Counted from the first letter of the stretch, positions 53,694-63,040 are shown. The stretch is DNA of 64,000 nt from Pseudomonas graminis (GCF_004364335.1 NZ_SOCR01000012.1:45816-109815), one strand, 5' to 3'. The notes: generated from the sequence alone by a model not told the origin. Numbers and translations: made by a program.

Positions 53694-55067
53694 ATGAATT
53701 CCGACTATCCCGCTCTTCAGACCCGCTGCTTCAAGGCTTACGACATCCGTGGCCAAGTGCCCAATGACCTGGACGATGACATCGCGTACCGCATCGGGCG
53801 GTCCATGGTGGTTGAACTGGGTGCCAAAAATATCGTAGTGGGCCGAGACATGCGTCTTGAAAGCCCGGCCTTGGCTCAAGCGTTGATCAAGGGTATTCAG
53901 GAAGCCGGCGCGGATGTCATCGACATCGGCCTGTGCGGCACCGAGGAAGTCTACTTCGCCACCAGCCACTACGAGGCAGACGGCGGCGTGATGGTCACGG
54001 CCAGTCATAACCCAAAGGGTTATAACGGCATGAAGCTCGTCCAGAAATCATCCCGTCCCATCAGCGGTGACACCGGCCTTGATGCCATTCGCCAGCGCGT
54101 GGATGCAGGCGATTTCGGTGAAATTGCCGCTCAGCACGGCAGCGTTCAGTACAAGCCGGACAAGACTGCCTACATTCAGCACCTGCTGACCTACGTCAAA
54201 GACGCCGATCTTCGTCCACTGAAGATTCTAGCCGACCCGGGCAATGGCGCTGTCGGACCTGCACTGGAGGCGATTCGCTCCCAGCTGCCGTTCGAATGGG
54301 TGATTATCAACGCTGAACCGGATGGCAACTTCCCCAACGGCGTGCCGAACCCGCTGCTGCCAGAAAACCGAAGCATCACCCGCGACGCGCTGCTCAAGCA
54401 TGGGTGCGACCTGGGCCTGGCCTGGGACGGCGATTTCGACCGCTGCTTCTTCTTTGACGAGCAGGGCCGTTTCGTCGAGGGCTACTACCTGGTGGGCCTG
54501 CTGGCCGAAATGCTGCTCAAGCAACACCCGGGCTCGAAAATCATTCACGACCCGCGGCTGACCTGGAACACCATCGATCAGGTCGAGCAGGCGGGCGGTA
54601 CGCCGGTGCTGTGCAAGACCGGCCACGCGTTCATCAAGGAGCGCATGCGCCTGGAAGACGCCGTGTATGGCGGCGAAATGAGTGCTCACCACTACTTCCG
54701 CGATTTTGCCTACTGCGACAGCGGCATGATTCCGTGGCTGCTGGTCGCCGCGCTGATGTCCGTGTCCGGCAAGAAGTTCTCGCAGCTGGTTGATGAGCGT
54801 ATGGCAGCGTACCCGTGCAGCGGCGAAATCAACTACAAGGTCGAAGACGTCAAATCCATCATCGCCAAGATTCTGGAACACTACACGCCGTCTTGCTCGA
54901 ACATCGACAGAACCGACGGCATCAGCCTTGAGTTCGCTGAGTGGCGCTTCAACCTGCGCGGTTCGAACACCGAGCCTCTGCTGCGTCTGAACGTCGAGAG
55001 CCGTCGTGACCCAGCCCTTGTAGAAGCAAAGGTCAAAGAGATCGAAGCGCTGATCAACGGTAAGTGA
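53694..55067 (+). CDS. manB: Phosphomannomutase / phosphoglucomutase (ManB/CpsG type)
   Basis: A 457-residue alpha-D-phosphohexomutase. The phosphoserine is Ser104 in TASHNPKGYNG, the metal loop is DGDFDRCFFFD (about 245-255) and the C-terminal sugar-phosphate loop is RGSNTEPLLRL. It converts mannose-6-phosphate to mannose-1-phosphate for GDP-sugar synthesis. ATG 53694 was chosen; an upstream frame start at 53619 lacks support. It is the first gene of the reduced surface-polysaccharide cluster and is distinct from the pyrC-linked algC locus of Pseudomonas. Confidence 0.9.
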   Translation: MNSDYPALQTRCFKAYDIRGQVPNDLDDDIAYRIGRSMVVELGAKNIVVGRDMRLESPALAQALIKGIQEAGADVIDIGLCGTEEVYFATSHYEADGGVMVTASHNPKGYNGMKLVQKSSRPISGDTGLDAIRQRVDAGDFGEIAAQHGSVQYKPDKTAYIQHLLTYVKDADLRPLKILADPGNGAVGPALEAIRSQLPFEWVIINAEPDGNFPNGVPNPLLPENRSITRDALLKHGCDLGLAWDGDFDRCFFFDEQGRFVEGYYLVGLLAEMLLKQHPGSKIIHDPRLTWNTIDQVEQAGGTPVLCKTGHAFIKERMRLEDAVYGGEMSAHHYFRDFAYCDSGMIPWLLVAALMSVSGKKFSQLVDERMAAYPCSGEINYKVEDVKSIIAKILEHYTPSCSNIDRTDGISLEFAEWRFNLRGSNTEPLLRLNVESRRDPALVEAKVKEIEALINGK

Positions 55068-55190
55068 TGCACCTGGCGCGCGGTTCTGCTGACTGAATGG
55101 CAGGGCCGTGAGCCAATCGTCTACAATGGCGCCGCTGCCTCGCAGCGGCCGTCATGATTGACGGCGAATTCTTATGTGCACGGATCGGAT

Positions 55191-56159
55191 ATGACCAGAA
55201 AAATCCTGGTAACAGGCAGTTCGGGATTTTTGGGAACAGCGCTGGTTGACCACCTTGCACACCTGCCTGACGCGCACATTCTCGCGGTCAGCAGACGGGC
55301 GACGCCCGACGCTTCTCCAACCGTCACGACGGCCCCCGTTGCCGGGCTGAATGCCGACACCCCGTGGCACACAGTCCTGCGCGACGTCGATACGGTCGTT
55401 CACGCCGCGGCGCGGGTGCATGTCATGCACGACACCGCGGCCGACCCGCTTTCGCTGTATCGAGAGGTCAACACCCTCGGCACGCTGAACCTGGCTGAGC
55501 AGGCCGCCGCAGCGGGTGTCCGGCGCTTCATCTTCATCAGCACGATCAAGGTCAACGGCGAGTCCACCGCACGGGGCGAATGCTTTCGTGCGGACGACGC
55601 ACCCAATCCCAGCGATCCCTACGCCCTCTCAAAACACGAGGCGGAACAGGGCCTTCTTGCGCAGGCCAAGACGTCTGCGATGGAAGTGGTGATCATCCGC
55701 CCGGTCCTGGTTTACGGGCCCGGCGTCAAAGCCAACTTCCTGAAACTGATGCGCACGTTGCGCAAAGGCGTGCCGCTGCCACTGGGTGCAGTGAACAATG
55801 CACGCAGTCTGGTCTCGCTGGACAACCTGATCGACTTGATCCGGGTCTGTATCGATCACCCTGCGGCCGCGAACCAGATATTTCTGGTCAGTGATGGCCG
55901 GGACCTGTCGACGACCGAACTGGCCAGCCGCCTCAAGGGGCAGATGGCAGCATCCGGTTGGCTTATTCCCGTCCCCGAATCCCTTATCATGCTCGGCGCT
56001 ACCCTGTTGGGCCGCAAATCGGCGGCCGAGCGGGTGTTGGGATCGCTGCGGGTGGACATCAGCAAAAACCGCGAACGGTTGCAGTGGCAGCCCCCGGTGT
56101 CGGTAGAGGACGGCCTGAAGAAGACCGTCGAGCATTTTCTGGTTACGGATCGAGCATGA
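55191..56159 (+). CDS. WbpV-like NAD-dependent epimerase/reductase
   Basis: A 322-residue extended SDR with VTGSSGFLG at residues 7-15, STIKVNGE at 117-124 and the catalytic YxxxK at Tyr144-Lys148. In O-antigen loci homologues (WbpV, WbjF) reduce or epimerise the 4-keto sugar made by WbpM to give UDP-QuiNAc or UDP-FucNAc. The stop overlaps the wbpL start by four bases, which ties it to the initiating transferase. The precise sugar is not predictable here. Confidence 0.85.
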   Translation: MTRKILVTGSSGFLGTALVDHLAHLPDAHILAVSRRATPDASPTVTTAPVAGLNADTPWHTVLRDVDTVVHAAARVHVMHDTAADPLSLYREVNTLGTLNLAEQAAAAGVRRFIFISTIKVNGESTARGECFRADDAPNPSDPYALSKHEAEQGLLAQAKTSAMEVVIIRPVLVYGPGVKANFLKLMRTLRKGVPLPLGAVNNARSLVSLDNLIDLIRVCIDHPAAANQIFLVSDGRDLSTTELASRLKGQMAASGWLIPVPESLIMLGATLLGRKSAAERVLGSLRVDISKNRERLQWQPPVSVEDGLKKTVEHFLVTDRA

Positions 56160-57172
56160 ATAATTGGTGGGTCGCGGTTGCTGTTGTGTTGTTTTCATTT
56201 GCGCTGACGCATGTCTTGCGACGGTATGCGCTGCACAAGAGCTTGCTCGATATTCCCAACGGCAGAAGCTCCCATACGATTCCGACGCCACGGGGCGGCG
56301 GTGTGGCGATTGTCATCAGCTACCTGGTGGCGCTGGTCTGGATGCTGTTTGCAGGGCTGATCGGGCGTGATCCATTCCTCGCCCTGTTCGGCGCGGGCGC
56401 ATTGGTCGCGGCGCTGGGATTTCTCGACGATCACGGCCACATTGCGGCGCGATGGCGCTTGTTGGGGCATTTCTTCGCTGCGGCGTGGGCATTGTTCTGG
56501 CTGGGTGGGCTTCCGGCAATCAACGTGTTCGGCATGACGCTCGCCCCGGGGCTGATCGTTAACGTGCTGGCGGCGTTCTATCTGGTATGGCTGCTCAACC
56601 TGTACAACTTCATGGACGGCATCGACGGCATTGCCAGCGTAGAAGCGATCTGTGTCTGCGTCGGCGCGGCGATCATCTACGCCCTTAGCGGTGTTGCCTC
56701 TCTGGTGTGGCTGCCGGTCCTGCTGGCGTGCGCAGTGGCGGGCTTTCTGTTCTGGAATTTCCCCCCGGCGAAGATCTTCATGGGCGACGCGGGCAGCGGA
56801 TTTCTCGGCATCATGCTCGGTTGTCTGTCACTGCAGAGCGCATGGATTTCCTCGCAGTTCTTGTGGGTATGGCTTATTCTCCTCGGGGTTTTCATCGTAG
56901 ACGCTACAGTAACCCTCATCCGTCGGCTCGTTCGGGGCGACAAGGTCTATGAGGCTCACAGAAGTCATGCTTATCAGTTCGCCTCGCGACGTTTTGGCAA
57001 GCATCTTCCGGTGACGTCCGCAGTCGGTGTAATCAATCTGGGCTGGCTGTTGCCGGTCGCTGTGTGTGTCACCCGTTTCGGTCTGGACGGCGCACTCGGC
57101 GTGATCATTGCTTACGCTCCATTGCTCGCCCTGGCAGTCATCTTCAAGGCAGGGGCGCTTGAAAAAAGCTGA
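56156..57172 (+). CDS. wbpL: Initiating glycosyltransferase (polyprenyl-phosphate GT, WbpL type)
   Basis: A 338-residue membrane protein of the WecA/MraY (GT4) family with about ten hydrophobic spans. It has SSHTIPTPRGGG near residue 40, GFLDDHGHIAARWRL with the acidic pair, LYNFMDGIDGIAS and FMGDAGSGFLGI. WbpL transfers a sugar phosphate (FucNAc/QuiNAc type) to undecaprenyl phosphate to begin O-antigen chains. ATG 56156 overlaps the stop of the epimerase gene. Confidence 0.92.
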   Translation: MNNWWVAVAVVLFSFALTHVLRRYALHKSLLDIPNGRSSHTIPTPRGGGVAIVISYLVALVWMLFAGLIGRDPFLALFGAGALVAALGFLDDHGHIAARWRLLGHFFAAAWALFWLGGLPAINVFGMTLAPGLIVNVLAAFYLVWLLNLYNFMDGIDGIASVEAICVCVGAAIIYALSGVASLVWLPVLLACAVAGFLFWNFPPAKIFMGDAGSGFLGIMLGCLSLQSAWISSQFLWVWLILLGVFIVDATVTLIRRLVRGDKVYEAHRSHAYQFASRRFGKHLPVTSAVGVINLGWLLPVAVCVTRFGLDGALGVIIAYAPLLALAVIFKAGALEKS

Positions 57173-57266
57173 GCGTGGACATTGGCGCTGACGCTGTTGA
57201 TCCGATTCCCGTGCGGGACAGGAATCAATGGCCGGTGCAGGGGTCGACTGAAAGGAGTTTGAACGC

Positions 57267-59276
57267 GTGCTTGAGGGGACAATGGAGAAAATTCGCACTA
57301 CGCTGCTGGCGCTGCCTCGCCGGCACAAGCGGATCATGCAGGTCGCCGCAGACGTCTGTCTGATCTGGTTCGCGTTGTGGATGGCGTTCGTCGTTCGTCT
57401 GGGCATCGATGAACTGATCAATCCCCTCGAAATCCATACCTGGCTGTTCGCAAGCGCGCCCGTGGTAGCGATCCCGTTGTTCATTCGTTTCGGCATGTAC
57501 CGGGCGGTCATGCGTTATTTCGGCAACGACGCCCTGATCGCGATCATCAAGGCCGTGAGCCTCTCGGCCCTGATCCTCGGGGTCGTGGTCTATCTCTATA
57601 GCAATCACCAGCACGTTGTGCCGCGATCGGTGATGTTCAATTACTGGTGGCTGAGCCTGGTCATGATCGGTGGCCTGCGCCTGGCGATGCGTCAGTACTT
57701 CCTTGGCGACTGGTTTTCCGCCGTTCGCCATGTTCCTTTTGCGACCCGGGACGATGGTCTGCCCAAAGTCGCCATTTACGGTGCCGGAGCGGCGGGTAAT
57801 CAACTGGTTGCGGCATTGCGCATGGGCCGCTCGATGCGCCCGGTGGCGTTCATCGATGACGACGACTCGATCTCCAACCGGGTGATTTCCGGGCTGCAGG
57901 TCTACAAGCCCAAGCACATTCAGCAGATGATCGACGTCACCGGTGCCCAGGAAATCCTGCTGGCGATTCCGTCGTCGGCCCGTGCGCGCCGCCGGGAAAT
58001 CCTTGGCTTCCTCGAAGGCTTCCCGCTGCATGTGCGCAGCGTGCCGAACTTCTCTGATCTGGCCGCGGGCCGAGTGAAGGTCGACGATCTTCAGGAAGTC
58101 GACATTGCCGACCTGCTCGGCCGCGATGCCGTACCTGCCCAGGAAGAGCTGCTCGAACACTGCATCAAGAATCAGTGCGTGCTGGTGACCGGGGCAGGGG
58201 GCTCGATCGGCTCGGAGCTGTGCCGGCAGATCCTGCTGCTGAAGCCGACCACGCTGCTACTGCTCGACCACAGCGAATTTAACCTGTACACGATCCTCAC
58301 CGAACTGGAGCGGCGCGTGGCTCGCGAGTCGCTCAAGGTCAAGTTGCTGCCGATCCTGGGATCGATCCGCAATCACGCCAAATTACTGGACGTGATGAAG
58401 ACCTGGCAGGTCAATACCGTCTACCACGCGGCGGCCTACAAGCATGTGCCGATGGTCGAACACAATATCGCCGAGGGCGTGCTCAACAACGTGGTCGGTA
58501 CGCTGAATGCGGCCCAGGCCGCGCTGCAGGCAGGCGTGGCCAATTTCGTGCTGATCTCCACCGACAAGGCCGTGCGCCCGACCAATGTGATGGGCAGCAC
58601 CAAGCGCCTGGCCGAGCTGACGTTGCAGGCACTGAGCCGGGAAACCGCGCCGGTAATGTTTGGCGACCGCTCCAATGTGCATCAGGTCAACAAGACACGG
58701 TTCATCATGGTGCGATTCGGTAACGTGCTGGGGTCTTCCGGCTCGGTGATTCCGCTGTTTCATCAGCAGATCAAATCCGGTGGGCCGCTGACGGTCACGC
58801 ACCCGAAAATCACTCGCTACTTCATGACCATACCGGAAGCCGCGCAGCTGGTGATTCAGGCCGGTTCCATGGGGCAGGGCGGTGATGTGTTCGTCCTCGA
58901 CATGGGCGAGCCGGTGCGCATTATCGAACTGGCCGAGAAAATGGTGCATCTGTCGGGCCTGAGCATCCGCTCGGAACACAACCCCCAGGGCGACATCGCC
59001 ATCGAGTTCACCGGGTTGCGGCCCGGCGAGAAGCTTTACGAGGAGCTACTGATCGGCAACAACGTGGCGGCCACTCGCCACCCGATGATCATGAGCGCAC
59101 AGGAAGACTTCCTCGCGTGGGATGTCTTCAAGCAAAGCCTCTCGCAGCTGCTCAAGGCGCTGGACGACGACGATTACACCCGCGTTCGGCAGATCCTCGG
59201 GGACACCGTCAGCGGCTATGCGCCCGAGGGCGATATCGTCGACTGGATTCATCAGCAGCGTCGCCGGGAACCCTGA
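57267..59276 (+). CDS. wbpM: Membrane-bound UDP-GlcNAc C4,C6-dehydratase (WbpM family)
   Basis: A 669-residue inner-membrane enzyme: four N-terminal spans (about 20-140), a linker domain (about 150-280) and a C-terminal SDR dehydratase domain with VTGAGGSIGSELCRQ (about 307) and the MxxxK-type site in TNVMGSTKR (about 445). It makes UDP-4-keto-6-deoxy-GlcNAc, the precursor for the WbpV-like enzyme. GTG 57267 lies nine bases after AAAGGAG; ATG 57282 is an alternative. It marks the right edge of the O-antigen locus in pseudomonads. Confidence 0.92.
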   Translation: MLEGTMEKIRTTLLALPRRHKRIMQVAADVCLIWFALWMAFVVRLGIDELINPLEIHTWLFASAPVVAIPLFIRFGMYRAVMRYFGNDALIAIIKAVSLSALILGVVVYLYSNHQHVVPRSVMFNYWWLSLVMIGGLRLAMRQYFLGDWFSAVRHVPFATRDDGLPKVAIYGAGAAGNQLVAALRMGRSMRPVAFIDDDDSISNRVISGLQVYKPKHIQQMIDVTGAQEILLAIPSSARARRREILGFLEGFPLHVRSVPNFSDLAAGRVKVDDLQEVDIADLLGRDAVPAQEELLEHCIKNQCVLVTGAGGSIGSELCRQILLLKPTTLLLLDHSEFNLYTILTELERRVARESLKVKLLPILGSIRNHAKLLDVMKTWQVNTVYHAAAYKHVPMVEHNIAEGVLNNVVGTLNAAQAALQAGVANFVLISTDKAVRPTNVMGSTKRLAELTLQALSRETAPVMFGDRSNVHQVNKTRFIMVRFGNVLGSSGSVIPLFHQQIKSGGPLTVTHPKITRYFMTIPEAAQLVIQAGSMGQGGDVFVLDMGEPVRIIELAEKMVHLSGLSIRSEHNPQGDIAIEFTGLRPGEKLYEELLIGNNVAATRHPMIMSAQEDFLAWDVFKQSLSQLLKALDDDDYTRVRQILGDTVSGYAPEGDIVDWIHQQRRREP

Positions 59277-59472
59277 GCCATGTGTCCCGGAAACCTTTTC
59301 TTACGCAGTGAAATGAGCGCTCAAACGGGCGCGAAGCCCATACCCACGGGGCCTGCGCGCGGGTACACATCCGGTCACCGATCCCTGCGTTGACGCACTG
59401 CCGCCATCGGCTAGGTTTGGGAAGCAGCTCAGGAATGCTGCTTCCACTTACGATGCCCATGGAGCATGACTC

Positions 59473-59808
59473 ATGCGTACTTCTTATCTGTCTTCCCTGA
59501 TCTTCGCACTGCTGGCGAGTACGTCCCTTGCCGTGACTGCCGCAACGTCTGCCGCCACCCCGGCGGACGCCACCAAACCTGCCATCTCCGCACCGGCGGG
59601 TGTGCAGGGCGCCAAGGTCAATCTCAACAGCGCGAATGCGGAAACCCTTCAGAAAGAGCTGTCCGGCATTGGCGCCGCGAAGGCCAACGCCATCGTCGCT
59701 TACCGTGAAGAACACGGCGGTTTCACGGCCGTGGACGAGTTGATCGAAGTAAAGGGCATCGGCAAGGCGCTGCTGGACAAAAACCGCGACAAGCTGTCGA
59801 TTGACTGA
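59473..59808 (+). CDS. ComEA-family helix-hairpin-helix exported protein
   Basis: A 111-residue protein with a signal peptide (residues 1 to about 24), an Ala/Pro-rich linker and two helix-hairpin-helix motifs (VNLNSANAETLQKELSGIG, then GFTAVDELIEVKGIGKALLD). ComEA-type proteins bind double-stranded DNA in the periplasm during uptake, but in pseudomonads this gene, conserved downstream of wbpM, has no proven role. GGAGCATG precedes the start and a terminator follows. Confidence 0.9.
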   Translation: MRTSYLSSLIFALLASTSLAVTAATSAATPADATKPAISAPAGVQGAKVNLNSANAETLQKELSGIGAAKANAIVAYREEHGGFTAVDELIEVKGIGKALLDKNRDKLSID

Positions 59809-59820
59809 AACCCTACGAGC

Positions 59821-59850
59821 GTAAGGCCGATCCCTGATCGGCCTTTTTTG
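59821..59850 (+). terminator. Intrinsic terminator after the ComEA-like gene
   Basis: Stem AAGGCCGATC/GATCGGCCTT followed by six T residues, 13 bases after the stop. Confidence 0.94.
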
Positions 59851-60014
59851 TGCCTGCGATAAATCTCTGATGACCCGGAAGGCGCCGAACAGAAAAATGT
59901 CGACTGACATATTAATTGTCAGATGACGGGCGTAATATCTGTTCGCGCAATCTTACTGAACGGCTGGCGCTCAACGGTGCCGGCGACTGCCAAGAATGAG
60001 GAAAAGGTGAACCC

Positions 60015-61289
60015 ATGAGTGAGCGTCGCATCGTAGTGACGGGTATGGGGCTGGTGACGCCATTGGGCACCGGCGTCGAAGCGGTATGGAAGCGATTGCT
60101 TGAAGGCCGCTCCGGCATTGTGCAGTTGCCTGAGCAGACGGTGACTGATCTGGCAGGCAAAGTCGGCGGACCGGTGCCGACCCTGGAGCAAGACCCGGAA
60201 GCCGGGTTCGATGCTGACGCCGCCGCGCCGCCCAAGGAGCAGAAGAAGATGGACCGCTTCATCCTGTTTGCGTTGGGCGCTGCGCAACAGGCGGTCAAGC
60301 AGGCAGGCTGGGCGCCGTCCACCGAAGAGGAGCGCGAGCGCACTGCGACCATCATCGGCGCCGGCGTCGGTGGTTTCGGCGCCATTGCCGAAGCTGTGCG
60401 CATCACGGACACCCGTGGGCCGCGGCGTTTGTCGCCGTTCACCATTCCTTCGTTTCTGGTCAATCTGGCGGCCGGGCATGTGTCGATCCAGCACGGTTTC
60501 AAAGGTCCGCTGGGGGCGCCGGTGACGGCATGTGCGGCGGGCGTTCAGGCAATCGGCGATGCCGCGCGGCTGATCCGCAACGGTGAAGCGGACGTTGCCA
60601 TCTGCGGTGGCGCCGAAGCCTGTATCGATCGCGTCGCCCTGGGTGGTTTTGCAGCGGCCCGTGCGCTCTCCCATGGTTTCAACGACACGCCTGAGCGCGC
60701 GTCACGGCCCTTTGACCGTGACCGAGACGGCTTCGTCATGGGCGAGGGCGCAGGGATCATCGTCATCGAAACCCTGGAACACGCGCTCGCCCGCGGTGCA
60801 ACGCCCATCGTCGAACTGGTCGGTTACGGCACCAGCGCGGACGCCTATCACCTGACGGCCGGACCGGAAGATGGCAGTGGCGCGCGCCGGGCGATGCAGG
60901 CAGCGATCCGTCAGGCCGGCATCCAGCCAGCCGACGTGCAGCACGTTAACGCCCACGCCACGTCTACCCCGGTGGGCGACAGGGGCGAAATGGCCGCGAT
61001 CAAAACGGTGTTTGGTGACCAGAATGGCGTTGCGGTGACGTCGACCAAATCCGCCACCGGGCATTTGCTCGGCGCAGCGGGCGGCATCGAGGCGATCTTC
61101 ACGGCATTGGCGATCCGCGATCAGATCGCGCCGATGACCCTCAACCTGGAGAATCCCGACGAGGCCGCAGCGGGCATCGACATCGTCCACGGCAAGGCGC
61201 GCCCGATGAACATCGAGTACGCGCTGTCGAACGGTTTCGGCTTCGGGGGCGTGAACGCCAGCGTGCTGTTCCGTCGCTGGCATCCCTGA
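60015..61289 (+). CDS. fabF2: 3-oxoacyl-ACP synthase II (KAS II)
   Basis: A 424-residue condensing enzyme of fatty-acid elongation with the catalytic triad Cys173 (VTACAAG), His314 (NAHATSTP) and His350 (KSATGHLLGA), and the typical FGFGGVNAS close to the end. P. aeruginosa has a second fabF (PA1373) besides the one in the fab cluster; this copy is isolated from any ACP or malonyl gene, so it is probably the fabF2 type. ATG 60015 follows GAGGAAAAG. The symbol is by inference. Confidence 0.88.
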   Translation: MSERRIVVTGMGLVTPLGTGVEAVWKRLLEGRSGIVQLPEQTVTDLAGKVGGPVPTLEQDPEAGFDADAAAPPKEQKKMDRFILFALGAAQQAVKQAGWAPSTEEERERTATIIGAGVGGFGAIAEAVRITDTRGPRRLSPFTIPSFLVNLAAGHVSIQHGFKGPLGAPVTACAAGVQAIGDAARLIRNGEADVAICGGAEACIDRVALGGFAAARALSHGFNDTPERASRPFDRDRDGFVMGEGAGIIVIETLEHALARGATPIVELVGYGTSADAYHLTAGPEDGSGARRAMQAAIRQAGIQPADVQHVNAHATSTPVGDRGEMAAIKTVFGDQNGVAVTSTKSATGHLLGAAGGIEAIFTALAIRDQIAPMTLNLENPDEAAAGIDIVHGKARPMNIEYALSNGFGFGGVNASVLFRRWHP

Positions 61290-61315
61290 GAGTCATCAGT
61301 GCAACAAGCGTGACG

Positions 61316-61343
61316 CTTCCCTGCTGCGGACAGGGCAGGGAAG
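61316..61343. terminator. Hairpin between convergent fabF2 and tetR
   Basis: A nine-base perfect inverted repeat CTTCCCTGC/GCAGGGAAG with flanking GACG/CGTC pairs lies between the two convergent stops. There is no T run, so termination is inferred from position. Confidence 0.5.
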
Positions 61344-61355
61344 TGAGCGTCAGCC

Positions 61356-61913
61356 TCAGATCAGCTGCTTGAGCTGATCGCGGGTGGTTTCCAGGATTCG
61401 CTCGGCCAGCGCCGGATCCTTTGCGCTGCGTGCCAGCACCATCGCCCCGACCAGCCCGGACATGAGCATCACGCTCTTGTCGCTGCTTTGTCCATCGGCC
61501 GGCATTCCCGCTTCGAGGGTGGCGAGCATGCGGTTGATCAACTCGTCGGTAATCTCGCTCTGTTGCCCGCGCTGGCCCAGCTCGGAGGCCATGGTCGGCA
61601 ATGGGCAGCCCTTTTCCGGGAGATCGCGATGGGCGGTCGACAGGTACAGGTCGATGAACGCCTGGGTCGAATTGTCTTCGGCCAGTTTCTCTGCGACTGA
61701 GGCGAGCATCTGGTCGACGGCACAGCGCAGGGATTTCTCGACCAGGTCGTCCTTGGATTTGAAGTGGGCATAAAAACCACCGTGGGTCAGGCCCAATGCT
61801 TTCATCAACGGCTGCAAACCGGTGGCGCCGATGCCGTCACGGCGAAAGCGCGCGGCGGCTTCCTGAAGGATGCGCTGGTGGGTCTGGGCTTTGTGATCTT
61901 CGGCGTAACGCAT
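61356..61913 (-). CDS. TetR-family transcriptional regulator
   Basis: A 185-residue TetR protein with the helix-turn-helix GATGLQPLMKALGLTHGGFYAHFKSKDDLV at about residues 29-58 and LPEKGCPLPTMASELGQR in the ligand domain, as seen in regulators such as NemR/AcrR relatives that sense reactive compounds through Cys. I chose ATG 61913 (MRYAEDHK); ATG 61955 is possible. Its target is not adjacent: both neighbours are in other transcription units and no dyad was seen at its promoter. Confidence 0.88.
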   Translation of the reverse strand: MRYAEDHKAQTHQRILQEAAARFRRDGIGATGLQPLMKALGLTHGGFYAHFKSKDDLVEKSLRCAVDQMLASVAEKLAEDNSTQAFIDLYLSTAHRDLPEKGCPLPTMASELGQRGQQSEITDELINRMLATLEAGMPADGQSSDKSVMLMSGLVGAMVLARSAKDPALAERILETTRDQLKQLI

Positions 61914-62060
61914 GGAGCGAGCCTCCCGATTGGCTCTTGAAATGGTGGTCGACATTTTTACACGGATGGCACCGCGGCGCAGTACCCGCGTTGTACCCCG
62001 TGTCGCCATTGGTCAGAGCGCTGGGTCCGCCACCGGCCGGCTACACCAGCAGAACCCCGG

Positions 62061-62837
62061 CTATTTCGGGCCCATCATTTTCGCCAGCGCTTCAGGCCGG
62101 GGCGCGCCTTGTTGCTGCTGAAGGCGTCCGGCCTCGTCTTTGTAGAAAATCGACGGCGTGGCGGAAAGGCCCATGTCTTCCATCAGTTTCATGTTGGCGT
62201 CGAGTTTTGCCTGGATGTCTTTGGGGATGTTCTGCATGGCCTTGAGCGTGCTGCCTTTGCCGGCCTGCTCGTGGTTCTGCAGGGCCACTTCCGGGTTCGC
62301 CTCGGTCAGCAGGCTCGCGGCTTTAGCAGCGCTGTCTTCGCGGATCACGCCGACCATGATGTGGCGCAACTGTACTTTTCCCGATTTGACCCAGGGCCGC
62401 GCCTGCTCCCAGAACAGGTTGCAGTACGGGCAGTTGGCGTCGCTGAACAGGTAGATGATTTTGGGCGCGGTTTTGGCGCCGTCGGCGATCCAGGTGCTGT
62501 TTTCCATGCGGGTCCACATTGCCTCCGCCATCGGCCCATAGACCAGCTTTTGCAGGGGCGCGGTGCTCAGGTCTTCGCCCTTGTCATTAAACAGATTGCC
62601 CGCCAGCACGTGCTTGCCGTCAGGGGTCAGGTACAGGGCCATGCCTTGATTCTGATACTCGGCGGCGTAACCCTTCAGCCCGCCCGGCGCGTCGAAACTG
62701 CCCTTGATGGTCGCGCCCTTGGCTTCCAGCGCCTTGATCGGGGCGGGCAGATCTTCGGCGTGGACCAGCGAGCCTGGCAGGCTGAGCGAAACGGCCGCGG
62801 TGATGAGCGCGTGGCGCATGAGGTTCATGGGGTTCAT
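62061..62837 (-). CDS. dsbG: Periplasmic thiol:disulfide isomerase/chaperone DsbG
   Basis: A 258-residue exported protein of the DsbC/DsbG group: signal peptide ending HA at residues 26-27, an N-terminal dimerisation domain (28-105), a linker and a thioredoxin domain with CPYC at 136-139 and the cis-Pro loop SATPSIF. ATG 62837 (MNPMNLM) follows AAGGATC; a longer frame from 63149 overlaps the divergent regulator and is rejected. In P. aeruginosa dsbG lies with dsbD/dsbE; here no such gene follows. It is divergent from a two-component system. Confidence 0.9.
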   Translation of the reverse strand: MNPMNLMRHALITAAVSLSLPGSLVHAEDLPAPIKALEAKGATIKGSFDAPGGLKGYAAEYQNQGMALYLTPDGKHVLAGNLFNDKGEDLSTAPLQKLVYGPMAEAMWTRMENSTWIADGAKTAPKIIYLFSDANCPYCNLFWEQARPWVKSGKVQLRHIMVGVIREDSAAKAASLLTEANPEVALQNHEQAGKGSTLKAMQNIPKDIQAKLDANMKLMEDMGLSATPSIFYKDEAGRLQQQQGAPRPEALAKMMGPK

Positions 62838-62932
62838 GGGGTGATCCTTGCAGAGAGCAGGCAGACATGTCGCTGATGCTGAGGGATGAGTGTGTACAGC
62901 GCGTTTTCGGTTGCCCGAAGCCTGCGCAATGG

Positions 62933-63004
62933 CGATTAACAGTCGATTAACGCTACGGGGCGCGTCGTGTCTGCGGCGGCTCGTGCATAATCCGCCGTTA
63001 ATCC
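62933..63004. promoter_or_regulatory. Two oppositely oriented direct-repeat sites for an OmpR-type regulator
   Basis: CGATTAAC occurs twice at 62933-62940 and 62944-62951, an 11-base period on the plus strand (TTAAC-N6-TTAAC). On the minus strand GGATTA occurs twice at 63004-62999 and 62993-62988, the same period. They lie in the dsbG/response-regulator intergenic region and suit tandem binding by an OmpR-family dimer. Confidence 0.6.
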
Positions 63005-63040
63005 CTCTGCGCTTCAATCGCCTTTTTTTCGGGGCCGACC

